A stretch of 36,181 bases of DNA from a virus, in the IMG/VR virus record IMGVR_UViG_3300043466_002696, positions 1 to 36,181 of that record; one strand, given 5' to 3'. Within the stretch, counting starts at the first letter, position 1, and every line of letters starts with the position of its first letter. Of this stretch, positions 1-7,822 are shown in pieces. The notes beneath the pieces are model-generated. The model did not search any database. It worked only from the letters and a program-made list of their open reading frames with translations, and was not told the DNA's origin. Both the position numbers and the translations under genes were made by a program.

Positions 1-75
1 TTTAAGTTTTTATTTATATTGTATTCCACAATCCTGTTTCACTATCCCAATTTGTTGAGTTGGTATTCCATAGTT
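1..75. repeat. Exact 75-bp repeat, copy 1 (other copy 33568-33642)
   Basis: The first 75 bases of the window are identical to 33568-33642. The repeat covers the shared C-terminal codons, the stop and the following spacer of the two giant tail genes. It ends by mismatch at base 76 (g versus t). The left limit coincides with the window start. Confidence 0.95.
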
Positions 76-2434
76 GACCACCACTCCCACTACTCGGAGT
101 TATACTTGGAGTTGGTGTATTAGTAGGAGTCTGAGTTGGAGTATCAGTTATTGTTGGAGTTATTGTCGATGTAATAGTTGGTGTTATTGTAGGAGTTACC
201 GTTGGTGTTTGTGTTGGGGTTTCAGTTACGGTTGGAGTTGGTGTCTCACTACTTGTTGGAGTTTGTGTTGGAGTTTCTGTTACCGTTGGTGTTGGTGTCT
301 CTGTTGGTGTTTCTGTAACCGTAGGAGTTATCGTTGATGTAACCGTTGGGGTAGGAGTTGGTGTCTCACTACTTGTTGGAGTTATCGTTGTTGTTACAGT
401 TGGAGTAATTGTAGTTGTTGGAGTAGGTGTTGGTGTTTCAAATGAATCAAATGCAGCATCACATCTATTAAGAGGTATTATTACCTCAATATTCAATAGA
501 CCTGACCATCCACCACATAAGTCTGTATACTTCTCAATGAATGGATTACAAGTTACTGGTGTTTGTAGAAAGTATTCTTTGTTAAAGTTTCCAAGACTAT
601 CCGTTACAGATAATCTAAACTGACTTATAACATCATCTAATATCTGATTCGTATCTGACAACACGTCAGTCTGATTTGATAGGTCTCTCTCAATAATATC
701 TAAGATAATAACATTGAATTGATAAACCATATGTGTAAGTCTCTGTTCCACATTTGCAGGAACAACATACATCAATGGAAATACTGGTGCTTGGAAGTTT
801 GCATTGTCTTCCTTCATTCTTGACTCGGTCCAAAAGGATAAGTCTTCAAGTGCTCCAAAACCAAATGAATTGATTTGTTTGTGATGGTCTGCTAACAATC
901 TAAAATCATCATGGAAGGTCTTAAAGTTAATTCCTTCTAAATGTAAGATTGGTGTTCCTGTAAATGGAAGGTATGCTGCAGAACATCTATCTAATGGCGT
1001 TATTGTTTTGAGTTGTAGTAATCCGTTCCAACCATTTGTTAAGTCATGATACTTCTCAAGGAATGGGGTGCAGATAACCGTATTGTCTAAGAAATACTTG
1101 TCATAGTAATTACCAAAATATGCTGTATTGGAATATCTAAATTGAGATATAACATCATTAAGCATTTGAAGAGTATCTGATACTGTATCAACTTGGTTCT
1201 CCAAATCTCTTTCCACAACATCCATGATGATTGAATTAAATTCCCATGTCTTGTAATTCAAGTCGTGTGTTACCTTTGAAGGAACAACATATAACAACGG
1301 ATATATTGGAGGATTGAATGTGGTGTTATCTTCTTTATCTCTTGATGTGGTCCAATAAGATAGTGTATCAATATCACCTAAACCAAATGAATTGATTTGT
1401 TTGTGAGCATTGGCTAAGGTTTCAAAGTCATCAGCAATCGTTTTAAAGTTAACCCCAAATGAAGGTAATGGTTCTGGTGATGGTGTTGGTGGTATTGGTG
1501 TTGATGTTTGTGTTGGAGTAGGTGTGGGAGTTACAGATGTTGATGTAACCGTTGGAGTGATTGTTGGTGTCGGAGTATTTGTAGGAGTCTCTGTTGGGGT
1601 TGCAGTATTGGTTGGTGTTACAGTAGGAGTCTGTGTGTTTGTAGGGGTTGGTGTTGGAGTAACTAATACTGATGATGCTGTTGGGGTTGGTGTAACACAA
1701 GGATTGGTATATTTGTTTGAAAGATACGTAAACATATCCCCCATCTCACTATCACTTATCGGTCTTGAATAAAAGAATTGTTCTGCGATTGCACCACCAA
1801 CTTGATACCCTTGAAGAATACCTTGATTGTTAAGTGGTGCTGCTGGTTGTGTTACACCGAATTGTAATGTTTGTTCTGTCATCACACCATCTAACCAAAG
1901 TTGTGCAACCAAGTTTCCATTTACAGGATTCCATGATAATCTATATGCGGCATTATACCACTGGTTTTGTAATAGTTGTATTTCGGGAACACCACCACCT
2001 CCTATTCCTGATTGAAAGAAGAACGAGGCGGATAATTTCATAGCACCAACAACAGCAAAATCAAACCATCTTATCGTTGTGGTTGTTCCATTATAAAGTG
2101 GATTAAAGAAATCTGATGTGACTAATCTGTTACTACCTGTATTACCTGTTATATTAAATCTCGAAAATATTGTAAATTCATAGGTAGAAGGATAATCACC
2201 ATTAAGTGTTGTTAGTGATGAGTTGAAATTACTACTATCATACAATCTTGACCCCAAACATCCATCTATAAAACTTGGGTCATATATAGGTCTATTGGGA
2301 CTGACTTGTTGAAAGAGTGTTGTTGCAGAATAAGAATCTGTTATGGAACTAATCGATGCTCCAACCAAATTTACTTTTGATTGATTGGAATAATCACTCC
2401 ACCATGTTAAACCTGATATACTAATTGGGGTCAT
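14..2434 (-). CDS. Giant tail/adhesin protein: LamG-like domain, Thr-Pro linkers, two copies of a ~165-aa domain
   Basis: This is an 806-residue probable virion tail protein. Residues 1-244 look like a concanavalin/LamG-type beta-sandwich: a SGLTWW start, an FTIFSRF strand, a WLDG turn and a C-terminal AEQFFYSRPIS segment. A Thr-Pro-rich linker follows (about 245-323). Next come two copies of a ~165-residue domain (about 325-495 and 497-664), each with HKQINSFG, YVVP, SDT.Q.L.DVISQFR and P...RC.AA motifs. A second Thr-Pro linker (665-785) leads to a C-terminal tag containing LWNTNSTNWDSETGLWNT. The start overlaps the -1 frame stop of the upstream gene as TAATG. A paralogue of 860 residues sits at the other end of the window and would be the next gene downstream if the molecule is circular. 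A role in receptor or glycan binding is inferred from the lectin-like fold and tail context. The repeated domain resembles tail-completion/terminator-type proteins of Bacteroidota phages, which is a weak impression. Confidence 0.85.
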   Translation of the reverse strand: MTPISISGLTWWSDYSNQSKVNLVGASISSITDSYSATTLFQQVSPNRPIYDPSFIDGCLGSRLYDSSNFNSSLTTLNGDYPSTYEFTIFSRFNITGNTGSNRLVTSDFFNPLYNGTTTTIRWFDFAVVGAMKLSASFFFQSGIGGGGVPEIQLLQNQWYNAAYRLSWNPVNGNLVAQLWLDGVMTEQTLQFGVTQPAAPLNNQGILQGYQVGGAIAEQFFYSRPISDSEMGDMFTYLSNKYTNPCVTPTPTASSVLVTPTPTPTNTQTPTVTPTNTATPTETPTNTPTPTITPTVTSTSVTPTPTPTQTSTPIPPTPSPEPLPSFGVNFKTIADDFETLANAHKQINSFGLGDIDTLSYWTTSRDKEDNTTFNPPIYPLLYVVPSKVTHDLNYKTWEFNSIIMDVVERDLENQVDTVSDTLQMLNDVISQFRYSNTAYFGNYYDKYFLDNTVICTPFLEKYHDLTNGWNGLLQLKTITPLDRCSAAYLPFTGTPILHLEGINFKTFHDDFRLLADHHKQINSFGFGALEDLSFWTESRMKEDNANFQAPVFPLMYVVPANVEQRLTHMVYQFNVIILDIIERDLSNQTDVLSDTNQILDDVISQFRLSVTDSLGNFNKEYFLQTPVTCNPFIEKYTDLCGGWSGLLNIEVIIPLNRCDAAFDSFETPTPTPTTTITPTVTTTITPTSSETPTPTPTVTSTITPTVTETPTETPTPTVTETPTQTPTSSETPTPTVTETPTQTPTVTPTITPTITSTITPTITDTPTQTPTNTPTPSITPSSGSGGQLWNTNSTNWDSETGLWNTI
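95..440 (-). repeat. Thr-Pro linker repeat tract (3' part of the 806-aa gene)
   Basis: Degenerate tandem 6-bp and 12-bp units encode T-P-T-x. Bases 189-241 are identical (53 bp) to 34077-34129 in the paralogous gene. A shorter exact match joins 294-331 to 34050-34087. Confidence 0.9.
1465..1705 (-). repeat. Thr-Pro linker repeat tract (between LamG-like and repeated domains)
   Basis: Degenerate T-P-T-x codon repeats join the N-terminal lectin-like domain to the first ~165-aa domain of the 806-aa protein. Confidence 0.9.
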
Positions 2435-2452
2435 TATCTATTTTTAATTTTG
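2398..2452. repeat. Exact 55-bp repeat, copy 1 (other copy 36127-36181)
   Basis: It holds the start region of the 806-aa gene and the last -1 frame codons of the gene upstream. It is identical to the last 55 bases of the window. Flanking mismatches are at 2397/36126 and at 2453 versus the first base of the window. Confidence 0.95.
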
Positions 2453-3182
2453 CTTAACCTTTCTTGTTCCCTGTTTTTGTCAATAAGATACGAAAGGTGA
2501 TTGAGACAGCTAAGAAGGGATAAAGAAGTAATGTCATCAATCTTCCAAACTTTGTCTTCCGAGAGAGTCGATATTGCTTGATACCATCCCCAATGAGCAT
2601 TAAAGTTATTCTCAGCTTCAATACCCTCCAAATGAACTTGCTGCGGGAATAAATCTGTATAAGTTCTTGTGATGCCTTTGTTAAATTCAACAAAAAAAAA
2701 AGTGAGCTCTCAACATATTTGATTGGGAAATCTTTCATGTTTTCGATTCTCTTTTTGATATCTGACTTACCATATTCTACTCCTTCCTCAGTATATAGAT
2801 ATGCTGCCAGTTCATTCAAGTTTGTTATTCTATATGATTCATCTTTTCTAAGGAACGAATCAATATCAACATACTGACCAAATGAAATGTTATTCATATC
2901 CACCAACTTATATTTCTCACCTCTATATTCTACAACAGGAAATAATTCTTTTGATTCTTGGTTGAAGATTTTATATATCTCTGCCCCGATTTGTGTTATG
3001 GTAGATGCATCTGATTCAAGGATTTGTTCCTTGCTTAAACCTGTTATGGTTTCAATCATCTTTACATAGATATCTTCTTCATCAAGGATATCTTTTAGTC
3101 TCATCACTTCAGCCCAACTTGATACTGTTGGTTCTTTAATTTCATAGGTCTTTCCCTTGTGAGTAATTTTTCCTCTTATCAT
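2434..3182 (-). CDS. Conserved phage protein read through a -1 frameshift at a T10 run
   Basis: Read straight, the frame from 3182 stops at 2454 (242 aa). Its last ~75 residues look like out-of-frame sequence, rich in Arg, Lys, Leu and Ile. At a run of ten T on the coding strand (2692-2701, residues 161-164), a -1 shift opens a far more protein-like C-terminus. That C-terminus contains SSLFFF, VEFNKGITRTYTDLFPQQ and NAHWGWYQAI, and ends SKIKNR at the stop 2434-2436. That stop overlaps the next ATG as TAATG, which is typical of real neighbours. The shifted product would be 249 aa. T-TTT-TTT is a classic slippery sequence, but a homopolymer length error or a real mutation is also possible. Residues 1-160 carry TGLSKEQILESD and NISFGQYVD motifs that recall tail-assembly-chaperone-type proteins. 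Function is uncertain. It lies 21 nt downstream of terL. Confidence 0.8.
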
Positions 3183-3203
3183 AACTATTAATAAATATCT
3201 TTT

Positions 3204-4343
3204 TTAATAAACATAAACTCCCGTATTTCTATGAACTTTCATTTCCAAAACATATCTGATACCATCAATCAAGTGGTTATCAGAATCTACTGGTTCATCT
3301 AAGTTGTTTCCGTTCTTATCTGTCTTCCAAATATAAGATTGCAACTCCTCCTGTAAATTCTTTGAGAATCCATGAACGAAGAAATTGCTTCTCTTAATCA
3401 TATCGATGCCGTGGAGTATCGAATTCTTTTTTACCGGTTTGCAATTTATCCCCGACCTTCTTAACTCTTCAATTGATTGTGGTGATGCTGAGTCAGCAAT
3501 GAAATCATCAGACAGATTTATCCCCAAGTCTTTTATCTTGTAAATAAAGTCTGTAATGGTCACATTTTTTAAGTAGAGCATTTCCTCACAAAATATATTA
3601 TCGTTGAATTTTGATACCTTTACGAGTGTTGAGGGGTCATTGAAACCGAAGTCAATCCCATACCCCAATAACTTTGCTCCTTGTGGTAGGTCCACATAGA
3701 TTTGTTGGTGAGTAAATACCATCTTGGTTGGAACACCTTTAAGTCCCAAACCAAATATTCTCCATAGGTTGGGGTCTCTCTCTTTTAACTTTTCGATTTC
3801 ATCCACTTGCACTTGAGGTAGAAATGGATTATCCTTATACGTAACCAAATTGTATTGAACATCGTCTTGACCTTCCAAATCGTATATCCACGATTTCCAT
3901 AATGATGGGTTGAGGTCGATAACAACGAGACCACTTGTTCTAAGAATGAGTTGAATATATTCGTCATAGGATACTTCCGTTCCTTCGTTGATGAATAGGT
4001 AGTCACGCTTTCTACCTCTAAGTTTTGTCTCATCATCAACTGAGAACCATTCGATGATATTCGTTCCAAGTTCAAAGTATCCATCAACTGAATGCCATTT
4101 CTCTTGGTCATATACATCGAACATTAAAAGGATTTCTTTGAGGTCTCTAAGGACCGAACCCTTTAAGGCTGGTAATGTTTTTCTAACAATAGATAATGTC
4201 TTGTTATCTTCTTGTAATAACTTATAAACAAAGTAGATTAAGATGTTGTATGTCTTGGATGCTCTTGATGAACCCTGAAATACGTTAACCCTCTTGGTTG
4301 AATCCAACAAGTCCTGAAAGACCTTCGTTGTTTTTATTCTCAT
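3204..4343 (-). CDS. terL: Terminase large subunit (packaging ATPase/nuclease)
   Basis: A 379-aa protein with the two-domain terminase layout. The ATPase domain has a Walker A-like QGSSRASKT near residues 23-31 and a Walker B YLFINEGTE near 114-121, with the catalytic Glu after the hydrophobic strand. The C-terminal RNase H-like nuclease shows its acidic residues in GYGIDFGFNDPST (near 227-238), FIADSAS (near 280-286) and DNHLIDGIRY (near 354-363). The length is at the short end for TerL but complete. It packages phage DNA into proheads using ATP and makes the terminal cuts. It lies in the late leftward operon downstream of the small-subunit candidate and the methyltransferase. The start overlaps the preceding 67-aa gene by 59 bp, but Walker A at residue 23 leaves little room for a later start. 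Confidence 0.94.
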   Translation of the reverse strand: MRIKTTKVFQDLLDSTKRVNVFQGSSRASKTYNILIYFVYKLLQEDNKTLSIVRKTLPALKGSVLRDLKEILLMFDVYDQEKWHSVDGYFELGTNIIEWFSVDDETKLRGRKRDYLFINEGTEVSYDEYIQLILRTSGLVVIDLNPSLWKSWIYDLEGQDDVQYNLVTYKDNPFLPQVQVDEIEKLKERDPNLWRIFGLGLKGVPTKMVFTHQQIYVDLPQGAKLLGYGIDFGFNDPSTLVKVSKFNDNIFCEEMLYLKNVTITDFIYKIKDLGINLSDDFIADSASPQSIEELRRSGINCKPVKKNSILHGIDMIKRSNFFVHGFSKNLQEELQSYIWKTDKNGNNLDEPVDSDNHLIDGIRYVLEMKVHRNTGVYVY

Positions 4344-4488
4344 CTAATTGTTTTTCTGCTTTAATCTTCTCGAAAGTTTCCCATCCAGCTTTTGATGCTC
4401 TCTTCCAATCTGATTTTATTTTTTCGTTACGTAATGCAACTCTTTTACGATGAGCTTTTGCTCCCCCTCTCTTGTGACTTTTTGGCAT
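4285..4488 (-). CDS. Small basic protein, unknown function
   Basis: A 67-aa protein with a strongly basic N-terminus (MPKSHKRGGAKAHRKRVALR), then an amphipathic helix and an acidic, Gly-rich end. It overlaps the preceding gene by 44 bp and terL by 59 bp, typical of tightly packed phage operons. Similar short basic proteins occur beside terminase genes in Bacteroidota phages. Nucleic-acid binding is plausible from composition only. The unusually long overlaps lower confidence slightly, but codon use in this frame looks real. Confidence 0.65.
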   Translation of the reverse strand: MPKSHKRGGAKAHRKRVALRNEKIKSDWKRASKAGWETFEKIKAEKQLDENKNNEGLSGLVGFNQEG

Positions 4489-4918
4489 ATCTTTTTTTTG
4501 ATAACATTCGTTTATGGAATTTCATCTTATCTGAATCTTGAATATTGTTATTCCAAACATAGTTAGATATTGTATTCAATTCCCTTTTTAATTCTTCGTA
4601 GGTTGTCGGTCTTATTGTGAAGAAGGTATACTCCAACTTTGTAAATGACTTACCAGTGTTAACAAAGGAATCAGGGATATCTTTGTTGAGTAGAAACTCT
4701 TCTCTGAATAGGTCCTTGTTTAATACTGAGTTAACGGTCTGAGATATCTTCTTACATATCCCATTGATTGTTCTCATCTTATCTTCTACATCTGTTTGGA
4801 ATGTTCCTTTGATTTCAAGGAAACATGATTTCAATTTGTTCTTATCTTCTGTTCCACCATAGAAAACTATGTTGGGGTATTCTGCTATTTCTATACTTCT
4901 GAAATCTCTATTGACCAT
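4445..4918 (-). CDS. Hypothetical protein, 157 aa
   Basis: I do not recognise this family. It is a mixed alpha/beta, charged protein with a Lys/Arg/Ser-rich C-terminus (KRMLSKKRYAKKSQERGS) and no membrane segment or signal peptide. Its start overlaps the 3' end of the methyltransferase gene by 11 bp, and its end overlaps the small basic gene. It is therefore co-transcribed between the methyltransferase and terL. A packaging or DNA-binding role is only a guess from position and the basic tail. Confidence 0.7.
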   Translation of the reverse strand: MVNRDFRSIEIAEYPNIVFYGGTEDKNKLKSCFLEIKGTFQTDVEDKMRTINGICKKISQTVNSVLNKDLFREEFLLNKDIPDSFVNTGKSFTKLEYTFFTIRPTTYEELKRELNTISNYVWNNNIQDSDKMKFHKRMLSKKRYAKKSQERGSKSSS

Positions 4919-6260
4919 CGAATAATTTTGTTTGAACTGGTTTATTCTTTTCGTGTTCTATTCTTGCTGATGCTATATCCATATACTCCTGTTCTTTCTC
5001 AATGCCGATGAAATTAAGACCACATCTCACCGCTGCCTTCCCTGTGCTTCCACTTCCCATAAAAGGGTCTAAAATTGTCCCATTTGGTGGTGTAACCAAA
5101 TTGATTAAGTATCTCATTAAATCTGTTGGTTTAACTGTGGGGTGATTGTTTTTGATTTTACCCCATCTACCAAATGGATTTCCATCTTCACCTTCTAATG
5201 CTTTCTCCATATGGTTAGGTCTAAACTCTGCTCCTGCTTTAATCTTTTCCTCAAAATTATCTAACCCTTCGTTTCTATCTTTCTTCGCTGCCTTGGGGCA
5301 ATAGAAGAAACGACTGGCTCCACCTTTATCATTGAAGAACTTACCCTCAACTTTATTTACAATCTCATTATTTTCTGTTCCAACATATTCTTTTCTGTGA
5401 CCCCCTTTGTAATTACCTTCTTCTCTTCCTTTATTGTATTGTTTAATTCCACTTTGTTCGTCCAATAGTTGTCCCGCTTCTTCATCAAAGATTATGTTTG
5501 CAGGAAATCTACCTTGTTCGTTATATTCTTTTATGTTAGGGTCTTCCCATGTAATACCCAAATCATATACCCAATCCTTTTTCTCTCTAACTCTTGGTCT
5601 ATCGAAATTGATGTTCTCTTTGTCTTTCATTTCAATCCTTGAACCATCAATATTTATTCCACCTGTTCCGTGTTTCAATACATTCTCCGCAATTGATTTC
5701 TCACTTATAGGTTTCCTTGCCATAACGATTGGTTCGTGTGCTGGCTTGAGTGCTGTTCCCCAACCTTCGTAATCATGTTCTATTTCCATCTTACCTATTG
5801 CCTTACCGATGTTATGTGACTTGGGGAATCCTGAACCGAATACCCACATCAGTTGGTCTCTAATCTCAAACCCTGCATCTTCAAATGCTGATGCCATTCT
5901 GTGATATGTTCTTGGAGCACTAAACGATAAGATGTGTCCACCTGGCTTTAATATTCTTAAACACTCTTCAGCCCATAACTGACACCATTGTTGAAACCAT
6001 AAACCTTCTTTTCTTCCTTTATAACCTTGACCAGGAAATGGTGAGAAACTTGCTGTAACAGGTGCTGTTCCATTTTCATTTCTGATTTTGCTTCTTTCCA
6101 AATCTCTCTCTTGTTGTTGTCTTAACTTTTCAGGATTATCCCACTCCTTATTCATAAACCCAATTCCATATGGTGGGTCTGTTATTACTGCGTCTATTGA
6201 GTTATCAGGTATTGTTTTCAGGACTTCTAAACAGTCCCCTAATCTTAAGTCTATATTCAT
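4908..6260 (-). CDS. DNA methyltransferase, N6-adenine/N4-cytosine class (beta order)
   Basis: A 450-aa protein. The catalytic motif IV DPPY is at residues 28-31. The AdoMet-binding motif I DPFMGSGST is near 398-406, followed by an acidic-strand motif FIGIEKEQEY. Motif IV before motif I marks the beta class of amino-methyltransferases (N6_N4_Mtase family). The central part (about 160-380) is long and probably holds the target-recognition region. No restriction endonuclease is adjacent, so it is a solitary (orphan) enzyme. It probably protects phage DNA from host restriction or marks it for packaging. Its ATG overlaps the stop of the small upstream gene (TAATG at 6260), so translation is coupled. 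The target site cannot be read from the sequence. Confidence 0.95.
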   Translation of the reverse strand: MNIDLRLGDCLEVLKTIPDNSIDAVITDPPYGIGFMNKEWDNPEKLRQQQERDLERSKIRNENGTAPVTASFSPFPGQGYKGRKEGLWFQQWCQLWAEECLRILKPGGHILSFSAPRTYHRMASAFEDAGFEIRDQLMWVFGSGFPKSHNIGKAIGKMEIEHDYEGWGTALKPAHEPIVMARKPISEKSIAENVLKHGTGGINIDGSRIEMKDKENINFDRPRVREKKDWVYDLGITWEDPNIKEYNEQGRFPANIIFDEEAGQLLDEQSGIKQYNKGREEGNYKGGHRKEYVGTENNEIVNKVEGKFFNDKGGASRFFYCPKAAKKDRNEGLDNFEEKIKAGAEFRPNHMEKALEGEDGNPFGRWGKIKNNHPTVKPTDLMRYLINLVTPPNGTILDPFMGSGSTGKAAVRCGLNFIGIEKEQEYMDIASARIEHEKNKPVQTKLFDGQ

Positions 6261-6388
6261 TATTGTCTCTTTGCGTTTTGTTTGTGATAACTTGATTTGG
6301 AATTATGTTTGTTGAAACTCTTGGTTGCTTTTCCTCTACCCTTTTTTCCAAAGGATACTTTATTTGAACTGTTAGATGCTTTCGCCAT
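6260..6388 (-). CDS. Very small basic protein, 42 aa
   Basis: The frame runs ATG at 6386-6388 to TAA at 6260-6262. It encodes a 42-residue protein rich in Lys, Ser, Asn and Gly (starts MAKASNSSNKVSFGKKGRGK, ends KQNAKRQ). The stop overlaps the methyltransferase ATG as TAATG. The start overlaps the end of the upstream terminase-small-subunit candidate by 17 bp. This spacing and the VSFGKKG..K..KSFNKH pattern, seen in small proteins of related phages, argue that it is real. Function is unknown; nucleic-acid binding is plausible from charge. Confidence 0.7.
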   Translation of the reverse strand: MAKASNSSNKVSFGKKGRGKATKSFNKHNSKSSYHKQNAKRQ

Positions 6389-6797
6389 TATCTATCTTTG
6401 ATTTGATTATTTCTATTTCAATCTTTTTGTTGGAATCAATCTTATCTCCACCTGTTGTGATATCCACTTTCTTTTCTGTGTTCCAATCATCTTTAAATCT
6501 ATTCCTCATTACCAAAGAATAAAGATTAGAATTTATGTTTTTTGATTCACCATTTTGGAATCCTTTCTTAGGTATTGATGCCCACCAATTGTGTGATAGT
6601 TCCCTGAATTCCTCAACGGCTTCCGAAAAATCTGGTTCAGTCTCAATCCAACCGTAGAATACATCCTTCGATATTCCGAGAGCAACTCTAACATCTACGT
6701 CAAAATCCCCCCTTCTTCCCATCTCTTGCATCATGAGTCTCCAATTCTTTGGTAAATCATTTAATGTCTTTCTTGGTCTTCCTCTTTCGTTTGTCAT
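6372..6797 (-). CDS. terS: Probable terminase small subunit
   Basis: A 141-aa protein. The N-terminus has a GRPRKTL motif followed by a helix-turn-helix-like region (VDVRVALGISKDVFYGWIE, near residues 38-56). Later comes a helical stretch with a WW...KKGFQ segment and a NSNLYSLVMRNRFKDDW motif near residues 90-106. This layout, DNA-binding HTH plus a conserved 'NRF..W' segment and an acidic tail, matches small terminase subunits of Bacteroidota phages. These recognise phage DNA and load TerL. Its place at the head of the packaging gene group agrees. The family match is by eye only. Confidence 0.72.
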   Translation of the reverse strand: MTNERGRPRKTLNDLPKNWRLMMQEMGRRGDFDVDVRVALGISKDVFYGWIETEPDFSEAVEEFRELSHNWWASIPKKGFQNGESKNINSNLYSLVMRNRFKDDWNTEKKVDITTGGDKIDSNKKIEIEIIKSKIDNGESI

Positions 6798-7084
6798 TGT
6801 ATTTCTTGTTGTCTTAGTTTAGTATCCATATCAATTATTCTATCTCTTACTCTTTCATAACACTGATGACAACTTGGTATCACTTGTTCGCTATGATGTT
6901 GATTATGGAAATTATATAACCAACTTCTTTCTGTTGGAGACTGGTCCACACCATTTACATAGTTGAGAGCTCTATTGATTTCATCTCTTGTATATTTCAC
7001 AGGTTCAACTGTTGATGATACTTGTTGAACTTGTATTGGTGCGAATGTTGTTTTAGGAACTGGCTTTGATTTACAGTTACACAT
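6794..7084 (-). CDS. Hypothetical protein with Cys pairs, 96 aa
   Basis: Unrecognised family. It starts MCNCKSK (Cys at 2 and 4) and has a CHQC pair in the second half (PSCHQCYERVRDRI), so a metal-binding site is possible. The middle is predicted helical (DEINRALNYV). It overlaps the terminase small-subunit candidate by 4 bp and follows the sigma-like gene by one base, so it belongs to the same operon. Confidence 0.7.
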   Translation of the reverse strand: MCNCKSKPVPKTTFAPIQVQQVSSTVEPVKYTRDEINRALNYVNGVDQSPTERSWLYNFHNQHHSEQVIPSCHQCYERVRDRIIDMDTKLRQQEIQ

Positions 7085-7085
7085 G

Positions 7086-7577
7086 TTATAATATTTTGCT
7101 TCTTTCTTTTCGCAACTTATTGCGATATTTGTTTATGTCTCTTGAAACTGAGTTAGCTGGTATTGTAGTCAATTGTGATGTTTTCTTGATGCTACATCCC
7201 ATCTCTAAATATAGTTCAAACAGTCTGGCATAATACCATTGGTCAGTTGCCTTATCCCTTGAGATAATATCTTTAACCCAATTCAAATCTATTACTGGTT
7301 CTTCGTATTGTGAATCCATTACTTCCACATCATGTAACTCTGAGAAATTATATCTTGTATAAGTTCTTGCATACTGTGATGAATTTGAAAAATAGTTATT
7401 CCTGACAATCCTTGCAAAGAAGAATAACCACTGCGTTTGTGCTATGGTTTCTATATTCTTATTCTTCATGAACTGTTCTATACATAAGTGTAACAAGTCA
7501 TCCACATCTGTATTCCTTGATATCTTTTTGCATATGAGTATTAACTCTTCGTAGTTGTCAACTAACCAATCATTCAC
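7086..7577 (-). CDS. Sigma-factor-like protein (sigma-70 regions 2 and 4), candidate late regulator
   Basis: A 163-aa protein of about the length of an ECF sigma factor. Near residues 23-40, NTDVDDLLHLCIEQFMKN resembles sigma region 2, which starts with 'D.eDl.qe.f'. The segment QWLFFFARIVRNNYFS fits the following helix. The C-terminus (MGCSIKKTSQLTTIPANSVSRDINKYRNKLRK, read in parts) fits a region-4 helix-turn-helix. It overlaps the upstream DNA-binding gene by 4 bp. If functional, it could redirect host RNA polymerase to phage promoters. It could also be a DNA-binding protein that only resembles a sigma factor. Confidence 0.6.
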   Translation of the reverse strand: MNDWLVDNYEELILICKKISRNTDVDDLLHLCIEQFMKNKNIETIAQTQWLFFFARIVRNNYFSNSSQYARTYTRYNFSELHDVEVMDSQYEEPVIDLNWVKDIISRDKATDQWYYARLFELYLEMGCSIKKTSQLTTIPANSVSRDINKYRNKLRKERSKIL

Positions 7578-7822
7578 TCAAATTTTCCTTTAGAAATAAG
7601 TCTTGGATAATATGTGTTACCAACCCATAGGTCATGTTCACAATCGATATATCCTAACTTGTTTAGTCTTACCACTTTGTCTCTTACTTGAGGATATGAA
7701 TAACCCCCTAATAATAAACTGATTTTTGCATTGGTAATGGCTGATTTGTTGCTTGGACTCTTCTTGATGTCTTCGTTGATTACGTTTAGAATCTCCTGGT
7801 CCTTAACATTTAATTTCTTCAT
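7574..7822 (-). CDS. Small DNA-binding protein, winged-helix-like
   Basis: An 82-aa protein. Residues 1-60 form helices ending in YSYPQVRDKVVRLNKLGYID, which reads like the recognition helix and wing of a winged-helix domain: choose site, 'V...V.RL...G.i'. It is the first gene after a promoter-like sequence at 7841-7869. A perfect 9-bp inverted repeat (7822-7830 / 7841-7849) spans its -10 region and start codon. Autoregulation is therefore a reasonable inference. It overlaps the sigma-like gene by 4 bp. Confidence 0.65.
   Translation of the reverse strand: MKKLNVKDQEILNVINEDIKKSPSNKSAITNAKISLLLGGYSYPQVRDKVVRLNKLGYIDCEHDLWVGNTYYPRLISKGKFE

Noticed and set aside
95-440. Tandem repeats that could suggest a CRISPR array or a minisatellite
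   Set aside because: The units are short, degenerate and in frame with the gene; there are no uniform repeats with unique spacers. They are codon repeats for T-P-T-x.
14-2434. Diversity-generating retroelement acting on the adhesin
   Set aside because: No reverse transcriptase gene and no adenine-mutated template/variable repeat pair were seen; the exact repeats at the ends are better explained by duplication or recombination.
3785-4117. Second minus-strand frame inside terL
   Set aside because: It overlaps the ATPase and nuclease coding region of terL in another frame; the terL frame carries all conserved motifs.
5434-5772. Plus-strand open frame of 112 codons
   Set aside because: It lies wholly inside the methyltransferase gene on the opposite strand and has no protein-like pattern.
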